DNA of 56,710 nucleotides, taken from NCBI GenBank assembly GCA_964409165.1, contig CAYPCH010000006.1, forward strand, positions 1-56,710, in the 5' to 3' direction. Positions 24,977 through 33,176 of this stretch are shown one piece after another (the stretch's first letter is position 1; every line of letters begins with the position of its first letter). The notes below the pieces were generated by a model that saw only the letters and a program-made list of their open reading frames with translations, made no database searches and was not told where the DNA came from. The translations under genes were made by a program, and so were the position numbers. Origin of the DNA: CAYPCH01 sp964409165 (GTDB lineage: Bacteria; Bacillota; Clostridia; Acetivibrionales; Acetivibrionaceae).

Positions 24977-25354
24977 GTGACAACTGATGAAATAATAAAT
25001 TATTGTTTATCAAAGCCGGGGGCTTACATAGATTTTCCTTTTGGGAATATTCCCATTTGTGTCAAGGTTGGAAAGAGATTGTTTACTCAGGTGTATCCCA
25101 AAAAGGATGATTATAAAATTACACTTAACTGTGATAGGGTGACAGGGGAGTTTTACCGGAGTTTATATCCGGGTACAGTTGTTAGAGGCTATCATTGCCC
25201 CCGTGTACAACAGCCCTATTTTAATACCATTCAACTTAACGGGGTAGTTGCAGATGATGAATTGAAAGCGATGATAGATCATTCGTATTTAACCGTGGTA
25301 AGAAAGTTGCCACGAAAAGAACAAAGAGGATTGTTAAATGAGACAGAAGATTGA
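24977..25354 (+). CDS. MmcQ/YjbR family protein
   Basis: 125 residues of the YjbR/MmcQ fold (CyaY-like double-wing). It starts 'MTTDEIINYCLSKPGAYIDFPFG' (conserved 'K.GA..D.PFG' segment, shown here shortened). 'KCDRVTG'-like 'NCDRVTGEFYRSLYPG' and 'VRGYHCPRVQQPYFNTI' correspond to the family's substrate/DNA-facing loop. Members are annotated as DNA-binding, but a role is not established. The start is GTG 24977, nine bases after GGGGTGA. It stands alone, convergent with the SPFH-RHH operon and separated by two terminator hairpins. Confidence 0.82.
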   Translation: MTTDEIINYCLSKPGAYIDFPFGNIPICVKVGKRLFTQVYPKKDDYKITLNCDRVTGEFYRSLYPGTVVRGYHCPRVQQPYFNTIQLNGVVADDELKAMIDHSYLTVVRKLPRKEQRGLLNETED

Positions 25355-25390
25355 GGCATAGAGGGATGAGCGTTCATACTTATTAAGAAA

Positions 25391-25434
25391 GTAAAGACTG
25401 TCCTAAAGGTTTGATCCTTCGGTGCAGTCTTTAC
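25391..25434. terminator. Convergent-region terminator
   Basis: GTAAAGACTG and CAGTCTTTAC form a perfect 10-bp stem between the YjbR gene and the minus-strand RHH gene. A second, less perfect hairpin (TTGCCTAGAAG/CTCTTAGGCA) lies at 25442-25469 close to the RHH stop. Confidence 0.6.
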
Positions 25435-25483
25435 TTATTCATTGCCTAGAAGTCTCCGACTCTTAGGCATGAGTAGGTCGCTT

Positions 25484-25672
25484 TTAGCCTTGGTCTTTGT
25501 CGTCCGGATTTTCCAAAACATGCTTGCCGGTTTTTTTTCTCCACCGAACACATTCGGATAGAAGAAACTCGATCTGCCCATTTATGGAGCGAAAATCATC
25601 TTCAGCCCAGGTAGCAATCTCATCATATAGCTTTGAAGATATGCGAAGTGGAACTTGCTTCTTAGTACTCAT
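25484..25672 (-). CDS. Arc-type ribbon-helix-helix DNA-binding protein
   Basis: 62 residues. 'KQVPLRISSKLYDEIATWA' forms the beta strand and first helix of an Arc/MetJ-type RHH unit, 'FRSINGQIEFLLSECVRWR' the second helix, then a charged tail. Small Arc-like proteins bind DNA as dimers of dimers at repeated short sites. It is the second gene of an operon with the SPFH gene (two bases between stop and start). The three TATGATAT repeats before the operon are the obvious candidate operator, giving autoregulation. Confidence 0.8.
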   Translation of the reverse strand: MSTKKQVPLRISSKLYDEIATWAEDDFRSINGQIEFLLSECVRWRKKTGKHVLENPDDKDQG

Positions 25673-25674
25673 AT

Positions 25675-26691
25675 TTAGTATAGACTGCCGCTGTTGACAA
25701 TAGGTTGGGCATCTTTGTTGCCACAGAGGACAACAAGAAGATTAGATACCATGGCAGCTTTACGCTCTTCATCAAGTTTCACTATATCATTTTCATTGAG
25801 TTTCTCCAAAGCCATTTCTACCATACCAACGGCGCCATCAACGATCATCTTTCTGGCATCAATAATTGCACTGGCTTGCTGTCTTTGCAACATTACTGAA
25901 GCAATTTCCGGAGCATAAGCAAGATGGGTAATACGGGTTTCCAAAATCTCAAGACCTGCTTCCTGTACTTTGTCTTGAATCTCCTTGCGGATACGTTCAG
26001 CTACCAGTGAACTCGAACCCCGCAGACTTCCTTCATCAGGCTCGCCGTCACCGGTGGTATCAATTCCCGGATTTACATCATAGGGGTAGATGCGGACTAT
26101 GTTTCTTAATGCACCATCACACTGGATAGAAAGGTATTCTTTAAAATTATCTACATTAAAGACGGCCTTGGCAGTATCAGTGACTTTCCACATTACAGCA
26201 ATCCCTATTTCTATAGGATTGCCTAGAACATCATTAATCTTTTGTCGGCGATTATTTAATGTCATAATTTTCAGTGAAACCTTTTTATTCGCAAAACTGG
26301 TTTGCATAGTAGTTCCTTCGAATTTAATATTAGAAGTAGGGCTAATACTCACATCATCACTTTGACCAAGGCGGGTCTTGTATGCGGGATTAACTGATGA
26401 TGAGAAGGGATTAATAAAATAGAAACCCGGTTCCTTTAATGTACCTGTATACTTACCAAATAAAGTGAGCACTAAAGCCTCTTGAGGGTTGATGATTCTG
26501 AATCCAAAGAAGGGAATAATTCCGAGTATTACCCAGGCAATCCCCACAATCAAGAGTAGTGTACCTGTATTACTCTGATTGTATAAGAGGTTTCCTCCTA
26601 GAATAATAAGACCGATGGCTCCAAGATAAAGTAAAATAAATAGAATTAACATGGTTATCCCGGGTTTTGCTTTTAAAATTTTCTCTTTCAT
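25675..26691 (-). CDS. SPFH/band-7 (stomatin/prohibitin-like) membrane protein
   Basis: 338 residues. Two N-terminal membrane helices (residues ~13-36 and 42-65) are followed by an SPFH domain ('NPQEALVLTLFGKYTGTLKEPGFYFINPF') at about 85-115, and a coiled-coil region with 'LAYAPEIASVMLQRQQASAIIDARK', the usual 'QAEA' hinge. Such proteins form membrane microdomain scaffolds, and some recruit proteases. The ATG is behind AAAGGAGG, five bases away. The SPFH-then-Arc order recurs in many bacteria, so the pair is probably functional, with RHH as regulator (inference). Confidence 0.87.
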   Translation of the reverse strand: MKEKILKAKPGITMLILFILLYLGAIGLIILGGNLLYNQSNTGTLLLIVGIAWVILGIIPFFGFRIINPQEALVLTLFGKYTGTLKEPGFYFINPFSSSVNPAYKTRLGQSDDVSISPTSNIKFEGTTMQTSFANKKVSLKIMTLNNRRQKINDVLGNPIEIGIAVMWKVTDTAKAVFNVDNFKEYLSIQCDGALRNIVRIYPYDVNPGIDTTGDGEPDEGSLRGSSSLVAERIRKEIQDKVQEAGLEILETRITHLAYAPEIASVMLQRQQASAIIDARKMIVDGAVGMVEMALEKLNENDIVKLDEERKAAMVSNLLVVLCGNKDAQPIVNSGSLY

Positions 26692-26712
26692 GGCTTCCTC
26701 CTTTTATATCGT

Positions 26713-26750
26713 TATGATATGAATATGATATTATTATGATATCATAATAA
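26713..26750 (-). promoter_or_regulatory. Probable RHH operator: three TATGATAT sites at 11-bp spacing
   Basis: TATGATAT begins at 26713, 26724 and 26735, exactly 11 bp apart. The last is embedded in a perfect 20-bp palindrome TTATTATGATATCATAATAA (26731-26750). This array lies 22-59 bases upstream of the SPFH start, where the promoter must be. Equal helical phasing of short repeats is the binding mode expected of RHH repressors. Confidence 0.65.
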
Positions 26751-27346
26751 AAAAACTAAGCAAGGGTTTAAGAAATTAAGTGTAGCACTGAGCAGATATT
26801 ATCTGCTCAATTGAGAGTGTGTGACCATTCCTTTCAGAGGAATATAAAATACATAAAGGACAGGGCTTTCTAGAACATTCTGTAACAGCACATAATCTGT
26901 AAGAGTCCTTATAGTCGTTTATATTTAAAAACTCATTAGGGGTTAGCTCCACAGAGACATTATTACTTTCAGGTATAAGGTCATTGGTAGACAAGGATGC
27001 AAGGGTGAGTTGCAAAAGTAAAACTGCTAGTTTTTTTGGTTGCAAAATGGAGTTTGGATGGTGAACTAAAAAGGGGGACTTTTCAGCGGTTTTAAGCCGT
27101 CCCTTTGCTTTCGTGCTTTCCTAATTAAGAATGTAGAAGCTTGCAAGCATATGTTTGCCTTATCCGTTAATAAACCTCCACTTTCGTAAGCTGATAGAAT
27201 TTGCTAAAAATAAAATATATAATATAAAATATATGTTAACAGAATTGAAACATTTATAATATATACTTATTGATAAGACTTTATAAAGCAACGACTAAAA
27301 TGAATTAGTATAAAGAAGGTTATCAGGGTAAAATGGTGGTGGAAAT

Positions 27347-27792
27347 TTGAGTACAGCAGACATAATAAAAACCATCCTTATAAATGAGGATGAGTTTGGG
27401 ATATCAGAATTGCTTTCATATGCATTAAAACGTGAAGGTTATAAGACTATTGCTGAGTTTAAAGGGTATGACGGAATGGATAGGCTTAATTCGGAAAATG
27501 TTGATCTGGTTCTTCTACAAAAGAAGAAAAAGTTATAATTGAGAAACCACTTTGCCTATTTGATATTTCCTCCGACGGAAATAAAATTGTATATTCTGTA
27601 AATGACGAAGATGGTACTGAAGTCAGAGTTGCATATTTAAAAAACGATGAAATTTACAATATTACAACTATATATAAGGCAGGCATTAATGAATCTATAG
27701 GTTCAGTGTTTTGGAGCCAGGATAGTTCCCAAATTATTGTACCAAGTGATCATGGGAAAATTCATATTATTGAATTGGAATACAATAACTAA
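27347..27792 (+). pseudogene. Broken gene: receiver-domain start joined to a beta-propeller-like end
   Basis: 27347-27538 encodes 62 residues that follow a response-regulator receiver domain ('ISELLSYALKREGYK', 'VDLVLLQ') but stop before the rest of the domain. It starts at TTG behind GGTGGAAA. Overlapping it in another frame, an open stretch to the TAA at 27790 encodes 'CLFDISSDGNKIVYSV ... VFWSQDSSQIIVPSDHG', like blades of a TolB/WD-type propeller, with no start of its own. I read this as two gene fragments fused by deletion. The response-regulator piece has lost the phospho-acceptor context, so it is unlikely to signal. Confidence 0.5.
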
Positions 27793-27970
27793 TCTTACTT
27801 TATGGTAACAAAAAGTTCAAAAATGGTAGTAATTCATGCAAAGTCACAGGCTGTTAGTATGCAAGTTATAGCCATATTATAATTCACATAAAACAATTAT
27901 GAGCAACTTAAAATGTACTTCTGCATATAATAAAGTGAAATCTAATAAATGCTAATTGAGGAGGTCAAAT

Positions 27971-28396
27971 ATGCAGGATTATATGCCTTATATGCAAGCA
28001 ATGGGTTTACCGAGTCAGTACTGTAATATGATGGAAACATCTCAGAATCAACTGGAATTAATGTATCCAAAGATATATTATATTATATACCCTCATGTTA
28101 AATGCCATTGTGATATGTTCGATAGTAAATATGGTATGATGAGTCCGTCACGTGAGCAATTGGAAGCCATGGTTGACGATATATATTGCATGTTGGAGGC
28201 TGATGTTGAAATAAGTATTCCCGAAGACGACAAGGATAGGCAGTTTGTAGTTGGAGGAAGGCGTTTGATAAGAGACTTGGCATCTATCCTTCTTATCAGG
28301 GAATTGCTCCTAAGAAGACGTCCTTACCCCTATTCATATCCTTACCCTTACGGTGGATACCCCGGATATTATGGTGGGGTATATGGGATGTATTAA
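27971..28396 (+). CDS. Hypothetical protein with Tyr/Pro/Gly tail, possible spore coat component
   Basis: 141 residues, with start ATG 27971 behind GAGGAGGTC. The N-terminal part has many Met and Tyr ('MQDYMPYMQAMGLPSQYC') and three cysteines within 'PHVKCHCDMF' and nearby. The middle has 'SREQLEAMVDDIYCMLE'. The last ~25 residues are 'RRRPYPYSYPYPYGGYPG' and a Gly/Tyr end. The tail is typical of spore-surface or coat proteins in clostridia, but I cannot assign a family. It is monocistronic. Confidence 0.65.
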   Translation: MQDYMPYMQAMGLPSQYCNMMETSQNQLELMYPKIYYIIYPHVKCHCDMFDSKYGMMSPSREQLEAMVDDIYCMLEADVEISIPEDDKDRQFVVGGRRLIRDLASILLIRELLLRRRPYPYSYPYPYGGYPGYYGGVYGMY

Positions 28397-28823
28397 GCTT
28401 TATTGGGTTCATTAGCTTTAACAACACATTTTTATGATATTGTACAGATTAAGCTTTATTCATTATAAAGTATTATAAAGTATTATAAAGTAATAGAGTA
28501 AAGAAGTATAATTAAGTAATTAAGTGAAAATATGGTTGACGCTTCTAAAGGTTTGGCATATAATTATTATGTTAATTGTGAAAGTGAGGTTTAGGTATGG
28601 TATTTATTCTTAACTGACTCTGTAATTTAATATTACCTGAAGGATTATTTGAAAGCCTTAAAATATAGGCTTGGTTTTAGTTTTGATTTTTCAGGTGCAA
28701 TAATAGAGCGTTAAGAATAACGGTATGTCTGCAACCTTTAATAATAAAGATAAGTGAACCCTGTTCTGCGTTGACCGCATGGTATTTTTATGATGATTGG
28801 TATAAATAGGGTATAAAGGCTGT

Positions 28824-28860
28824 GAGTGGGCATTATTGTTCATTTACAGCCTTTTATATT
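28824..28860 (+). terminator. Leader terminator upstream of the S4-protein gene
   Basis: AAAGGCTGT and ACAGCCTTT form a stem followed by TATATTTT. It lies before the leader peptide of the S4 gene, and upstream sequence (ACCCT ... AGGGT, 28758-28819) could form a competing structure. Upstream of this, 28397-28760 contains three copies of TATTATAAAG at 28465-28495 and an AAGCCT/AGGCTT hairpin at 28652-28672; I see no gene there. Confidence 0.55.
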
Positions 28861-28882
28861 TTGTAGGAAGGGAGGTGAATAT

Positions 28883-28918
28883 ATGCCAAGTCATAACTCC
28901 ATTAATCAAAAATTATAA
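28883..28918 (+). CDS. Leader peptide of the S4-domain gene
   Basis: An 11-residue frame, MPSHNSINQKL, preceded by GGGAGGTGAATAT, one of the best ribosome sites in the window. A second short frame (TTG 28934 to TAA 28960, eight residues) follows AGGAGG at 28921. Both lie before the hairpin that masks the ribosome site of the S4 gene, as in translation-attenuation leaders. Confidence 0.5.
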   Translation: MPSHNSINQKL

Positions 28919-29000
28919 ACAGGAGGACAATTCTTGTTCTTGATCTATGATGTTTGCTAAGATGCTAAATGTTATATTTATCTTGATTAGCAAGTAATTG

Positions 29001-29025
29001 CTCCTCCTTCGATAATATGGAGGAG
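29001..29025 (+). promoter_or_regulatory. Hairpin masking the ribosome site of the S4 gene
   Basis: CTCCTCC (29001-29007) pairs perfectly with GGAGGAG (29019-29025), the ribosome site for ATG 29032. The same CTCCTCCT can instead pair with AGGAGGA at 28921-28927, right after the leader peptide, giving two exclusive folds. Confidence 0.6.
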
Positions 29026-29031
29026 AAAATA

Positions 29032-29541
29032 ATGGAGAAACTCTTGTTGAAATGGAGCCTTAATGAAGGTGAGACAGCTATAAGCATTGAAAGATACTGT
29101 CATAATTGTGGGAAAAAAATGATGTTCAAAGATTCGTCAAAAAGAAGAAAAAATGCTAATGGGAAAAACATTTTTGAGTTTGCAATATTTAAGTGCGAGA
29201 ACGGACACACATGGAATCAGATGTTAGGAATCTATAAATCAAATGAAGAAAGGAAAAGGATGTATATATCTGAAACCAGGAATAATGAAAAGCCAGATAT
29301 TATAGAAATTGCAAAGTGTAAGGTGTTTGGGATAAAGGAAATTGAGATAGTATTAACACATGTGGACGAACAATGGAGGTTTGATAAACTACTTGCACAG
29401 CAAATTGAGCAAACAAGCCGTTCTAAAATAGAAAGGAGTATCAAAGGTGGAAGGATTTTACTTGATGGACAGAAAGCTAAACCAAGTACAAAGTTAAAGC
29501 AAAATCAAAAGATAAACTTTTTGATTGATGAACTTATATAA
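29032..29541 (+). CDS. Zinc-ribbon plus S4 RNA-binding domain protein
   Basis: 169 residues. The N-terminal zinc ribbon has Cys23-x2-Cys26 ('CHNCGKKM') and Cys55-x3-His59 ('CENGH'). The C-terminal S4 domain (about 108-165) contains 'RFDKLLAQQIEQTSRSKIER' and 'GGRILLDGQKAKPS', as in pseudouridine synthases and RqcP-like ribosome factors. There is no catalytic domain, so it should be an RNA- or ribosome-binding protein. I choose ATG 29032 because GGAGGAG precedes it by six bases; the ATG at 29017 is part of that site. Translation is probably controlled by the hairpin and leader peptide. The true target is unknown. Confidence 0.75.
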   Translation: MEKLLLKWSLNEGETAISIERYCHNCGKKMMFKDSSKRRKNANGKNIFEFAIFKCENGHTWNQMLGIYKSNEERKRMYISETRNNEKPDIIEIAKCKVFGIKEIEIVLTHVDEQWRFDKLLAQQIEQTSRSKIERSIKGGRILLDGQKAKPSTKLKQNQKINFLIDELI

Positions 29542-29562
29542 AGTACAAAGTACATAAAGATA

Positions 29563-29593
29563 AAAAGACAAGAAAGCCGTCCCCTTGTCTTTT
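29563..29593 (+). terminator. Terminator after the S4 gene
   Basis: AAAAGACAAG / CTTGTCTTTT stem with an 11-base loop containing GCCGTCCC, a sequence also found in the long palindrome at 33176. Confidence 0.65.
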
Positions 29594-29595
29594 AC

Positions 29596-29646
29596 TTGAC
29601 AATATATAGACCATCTATATATAATACTATGTAGATGGTCTATATA
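29596..29646 (+). promoter_or_regulatory. padR promoter with overlapping 15-bp dyad operator
   Basis: TTGACA (29596-29601) and TATAAT (29620-29625), 18-base spacer. Perfect inverted repeats TATATAGACCATCTA (29603-29617) and TAGATGGTCTATATA (29632-29646) flank the -10 box. A dyad bracketing the promoter of a PadR gene is what autorepression predicts. Confidence 0.8.
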
Positions 29647-29669
29647 TCAATTTTTGGGAGAGTGAAGTG

Positions 29670-30014
29670 ATGAAGATTGATAAAAGCCTTATGACAGGCA
29701 GTACAACGATGCTGATACTTGGGCTTCTTGAAAGAAGCGACATGTACGGATATCAAATGATTGAAGAATTAGAGCGTCGGTCTCAAAATATTTTTACACT
29801 TAAAGCAGGTACACTATATCCTATACTTCATACCTTGGAGCAGAAAAATATGATCGAATCCTATGAGGGGGAAGTTTACAGTGTAAGACCCCGCAGATAT
29901 TATAGGATTACAAAGGATGGAAGAAAACTACTCGAAGAAAAAAAAGCCGAATGGGAAACGTATACATCTACTGTTAACAGAATTATAGGAGGTGTGAATT
30001 ATGCAGGAACTTGA
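29670..30014 (+). CDS. PadR-family transcriptional regulator
   Basis: 114 residues. The winged-helix is typical of PadR: 'TTMLILGLLERSDMYGYQMIEEL', 'LKAGTLYPILHTLEQKNMIE', 'RRYYRITKDGRKLLEE' (each shown in part). A C-terminal helix serves dimerisation. The start is ATG 29670 (GTG 29667 adjacent) behind GGGAGAGTGA. The next gene begins within the last 14 bases of this one, in a different frame. PadR-prefix-domain membrane protein pairs normally respond to envelope stress; autoregulation through the dyad at 29603-29646 is likely. Confidence 0.88.
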   Translation: MKIDKSLMTGSTTMLILGLLERSDMYGYQMIEELERRSQNIFTLKAGTLYPILHTLEQKNMIESYEGEVYSVRPRRYYRITKDGRKLLEEKKAEWETYTSTVNRIIGGVNYAGT

Positions 30015-31383
30015 TAAATATATAAAAGGGTTTATGGATACTGTATGCAGCCAAATTAGGTATAAAAGCATTCATAAGAGTATAAGCGATGAACTTACAG
30101 ACCATATTTGCGAGCAAAAATCCCAGTACATAAATCAGGGATTGGATGAAGAGGAAGCAGTGAAAAAGGCATTGCAGCAAATGGGCGACCCGGTTCAAGT
30201 TGGTAAAGAGCTGGATAAGGCTCACAGACCAAGAACCGAATGGTCTATACTGTCTCTTGCTATGCTTTTGGCAGCGATAGGCGGAGCAGTTCAATATTTT
30301 TTGTCTACAGCAGGAACAGGTAATTATGATGGATTTTCCCGGTTTCTTCTATATGCGCCTGTAGGAATTGCAGCATTCGTAGCAACATATTTTTTTGATT
30401 ATACTATTCTTGCGAAGTATTCGAAATTTGCATACTTTATTTTGTTTGCAGTTGCCTTGCTGGGTTTCCGGATTCTTAACAGCGTATTAGGGACTTATAC
30501 GCATGTTTATTACTTGGTTCTTTTGTTTATCCCTGTATATGCAGCTGTTGTTTACGGTTTCAGAAATAGAGGCTACCTTGGTATAATATATTCCGGCTTT
30601 TTTTATGCAGGACCGGCGTTGCTTTGCCTTATAGCTCCAAGGGTTTTTGCACTATTACTTTTTACGGTTGCAAGTTTGGTTATATTGACAAAGGCAGTTG
30701 TAAAAGGCTATTTCGGTGTAAATAAAAAAGTGGGACTTGCCATTATTTATATTCCAGTAACAGTAATATCAACTATTTTTGCATTAATACTGTTTTTGCA
30801 GTCTGAGGATAGGATACGCAGAATTTTGGTGCTTATAAATCCTTCAATTGACCCTCAGGGACAGGGATTTCAATTGCTTATGGTGAGGCGTTTTTTGGCA
30901 GCGTCCAAACCTTTTGGAAGAGCAACACTTGAAGAAAATTATAACATTATACCCGGTTGGTTCGGTGATTTTTCACTTACGTACATAATAGCTTGTCTGG
31001 GCTATGTTGCAGGGGTGGCTATAGTTTTATCACTATTTATTCTTATTATCCGTATGTTTGTTTCAGTGAATAAACAAAAAAATGCACTGGGCTTTCTGAT
31101 TTCTTATGCAGCTTGTTTTGCGGTTGCGGGGCAGTTTGTTATATATGTTCTTACTAATTTCGGCTCACCCATTCGGTTTGCAAGCACCTTACCGCTTGTT
31201 TCACCTGGCGGCTCGGGATTTGTAGTAAATATGATACTTGTGGGGCTTGTTTTGTCAGTGTACCGCAGAACCGATCTTGTATCAGGCGATGTACAATATA
31301 CTACACCTGTAAGGAGGTTGATTACCTTTGAGGACGGCAAACTTATAATTGATTTCCGTACCAGGCTTCTCAAGAAAGAATAA
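30001..31383 (+). CDS. SEDS (FtsW/RodA/SpoVE)-like protein with N-terminal permease-prefix domain
   Basis: 460 residues. Residues ~1-80 form the soluble helical prefix seen in proteins co-encoded with PadR ('SISDELTDHICEQ', 'EEEAVKKALQQMGDP'). The rest has about ten membrane helices with SEDS hallmarks: 'DPQGQGFQLL', 'GWFGDFSLTYIIACLG' with an Asp at the catalytic position, and 'LPLVSPGGSGFVVNMILVG'. The usual Glu of the 'AEELG' segment is Cys here, so lipid-II polymerase activity cannot be assumed. The ribosome site AGGAGGTG overlaps the padR end. It is likely a specialised, PadR-controlled cell-wall polymerase or a sensor derived from one. Confidence 0.82.
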   Translation: MQELDKYIKGFMDTVCSQIRYKSIHKSISDELTDHICEQKSQYINQGLDEEEAVKKALQQMGDPVQVGKELDKAHRPRTEWSILSLAMLLAAIGGAVQYFLSTAGTGNYDGFSRFLLYAPVGIAAFVATYFFDYTILAKYSKFAYFILFAVALLGFRILNSVLGTYTHVYYLVLLFIPVYAAVVYGFRNRGYLGIIYSGFFYAGPALLCLIAPRVFALLLFTVASLVILTKAVVKGYFGVNKKVGLAIIYIPVTVISTIFALILFLQSEDRIRRILVLINPSIDPQGQGFQLLMVRRFLAASKPFGRATLEENYNIIPGWFGDFSLTYIIACLGYVAGVAIVLSLFILIIRMFVSVNKQKNALGFLISYAACFAVAGQFVIYVLTNFGSPIRFASTLPLVSPGGSGFVVNMILVGLVLSVYRRTDLVSGDVQYTTPVRRLITFEDGKLIIDFRTRLLKKE

Positions 31384-31574
31384 AGCGAAAATCATTCTGA
31401 CGGTTGACAAAGTATAATTAGCTTTTTTTAAATATACCAGAAAGCCCCCTGAAAAAATGACATAAATACGAATTATATTGTAGTTTATTGTTGGTGTATA
31501 TGTAAGAAAAAGGAGATAGAATAAGGCGATTTACTAATACATATTATATATATTTATAAAAGGGGGAAAGTATA

Positions 31575-33176
31575 ATGAGGAAAATAGCATATTTATTGGC
31601 TATTATTACACTGATCGGTTCTATTTTTTTGGGAGGCACCGTAGCTTTTGCGGATAATTACAGAATGTATTATCAGATTGATCCTGCAGAAGAGATTACT
31701 GCCGTCAGTGCTGTCATCTCAGGGGAAGTGATAAAAGGAGAACTAATAAATAGTGACATTACACTGCCGGGCTATGCTTTTTGTTTAAAGATTTATGAAA
31801 CAGAAAATCCTTCAAGCTATCAAAATGTACCTCTTTCAGTTGGTGGCACCAGTGGAGGGGGATTCAATACCAGAGTTGAAAATTTAAAACCGGATACGGA
31901 ATATACTTACCTTGTTGAAGGAGGCGTGAGAGTAATTCCCGTATCGGATACGCCGGAAAAACTGACATTCAGGACGCTTGATGAATGTGTTTCGACAGTT
32001 ATGTATGGAGATGTTAATGGAGATGGAGCGATTAACTCGACAGACTATGCTTTGATGACAAGATATATACTTGGAACAATTGCAGAGTTTCCGATTAAGG
32101 GCGGTTTTGAAGTAGCAGATGTAAATGCTGACGGAAGTGTCAACAGCAGTGATAGAGCTTTTATGAGAAAATACATTCTTGGATTAATCACGATTTTCCC
32201 TGCAGATGTACCACAGGAAGAGTGGATACCTTATGAACTCAAGGAAAGGGAGGTTGCCTTTAAGGTTGAGAAAAATGAAGACGGCACATATACAGGTGTT
32301 GTTTTGCTTACGTTCCCAAGCGGAGGATACAGGGTAACATATGAAGATAAAGTTAACATTGCAATTCCTGTAGCCCCTGATAAGGATGGTGCAAGTGCGA
32401 TGTACATAAGTGAAAAAGCTTTTGTTGAGGTCTGGACAGGAGGTTCTCCGACTGTTGTTACTACGAAACAGTTGAAATATACATTGGGAAGAGTAGACCC
32501 GGGAATTTATAAGTTTAACTTTCGTTCTAATGGTTTTAGCAAAGATTTTCTGTTTGAAATAAGTAAAAATGATGAAAGATGGATACCGTATCAGCTCAAA
32601 GAAAATCAAGTGTCCTACAGTTTAGATAAAAACTCCGAGGGTGATTATGTTGTAAGTGTTAAACTGGAATTCGGACATTCCGGCTACAGAGTATCCTATA
32701 AAGACGAGGTAAAAACTGCGATCTATGTAGACACTGATGCCGATGGTTCAAGAATTGGTTTTTCGGGTGACAAAGCCGTTGTAGAAAAGTGGACTGGCGG
32801 GGTTCTGACTGTTATGACAACTAAAGAACTTAAGTATACACTGGGAAAACTGGCTCCCGGAACATATAAGTTCTATTTCAGTGCAAATGATTATATAGGG
32901 AAGTTTGTGTTTGAAGTGGAGGAAGAAGAAGGAGAAACATGGGTAGAATGCCAGCCAGATAGAAAAGATATAAGCTATACAATTGATGAGTACGAAAAAG
33001 GACAATATCAGATTATATTTCAAGTGAATTTTCCGAGTATGGGATATAAAGCTGAATATACAGACGAGCTGGCAGTAGCTACTGGTATATTACCGGATGG
33101 GAGTACACAGATATCATATCGTCAGACTAAAGAGCCTCTATTTTGGAAGTATAAATTAGGTGGTTCAAGCAAATAG
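31575..33176 (+). CDS. Secreted dockerin protein with three related beta modules
   Basis: 533 residues with a signal peptide ('AYLLAIITLIGSIFLGGTVAFA'-like, residues ~1-27). A beta-rich N-terminal module (to ~140) is followed by a type I dockerin at ~146-210 with two calcium-binding repeats: 'GDVNGDGAINSTDYALMTRY' and 'DVNADGSVNSSDRAFMRKY'. Then come three homologous ~115-residue modules starting 'EWIPYELKE', 'RWIPYQLKE' and 'TWVECQPD'. The third stops early, right after 'WKYKLG'. The dockerin is internal rather than terminal. It should attach to a cohesin of the cellulosome; the function of the modules is unknown to me. The stop codon touches a 29-bp perfect palindrome. Confidence 0.85.
   Translation: MRKIAYLLAIITLIGSIFLGGTVAFADNYRMYYQIDPAEEITAVSAVISGEVIKGELINSDITLPGYAFCLKIYETENPSSYQNVPLSVGGTSGGGFNTRVENLKPDTEYTYLVEGGVRVIPVSDTPEKLTFRTLDECVSTVMYGDVNGDGAINSTDYALMTRYILGTIAEFPIKGGFEVADVNADGSVNSSDRAFMRKYILGLITIFPADVPQEEWIPYELKEREVAFKVEKNEDGTYTGVVLLTFPSGGYRVTYEDKVNIAIPVAPDKDGASAMYISEKAFVEVWTGGSPTVVTTKQLKYTLGRVDPGIYKFNFRSNGFSKDFLFEISKNDERWIPYQLKENQVSYSLDKNSEGDYVVSVKLEFGHSGYRVSYKDEVKTAIYVDTDADGSRIGFSGDKAVVEKWTGGVLTVMTTKELKYTLGKLAPGTYKFYFSANDYIGKFVFEVEEEEGETWVECQPDRKDISYTIDEYEKGQYQIIFQVNFPSMGYKAEYTDELAVATGILPDGSTQISYRQTKEPLFWKYKLGGSSK

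Noticed and set aside
26776..27045. 89-residue minus-strand frame upstream of the SPFH operon
   Set aside because: TTG start without a ribosome site and no recognisable family. It could be a remnant, but I cannot support a gene.
28465..28495. Three TATTATAAAG direct repeats as an operator or origin element
   Set aside because: Short, AT-rich and without a linked regulator or other origin features; chance or slippage is more likely.
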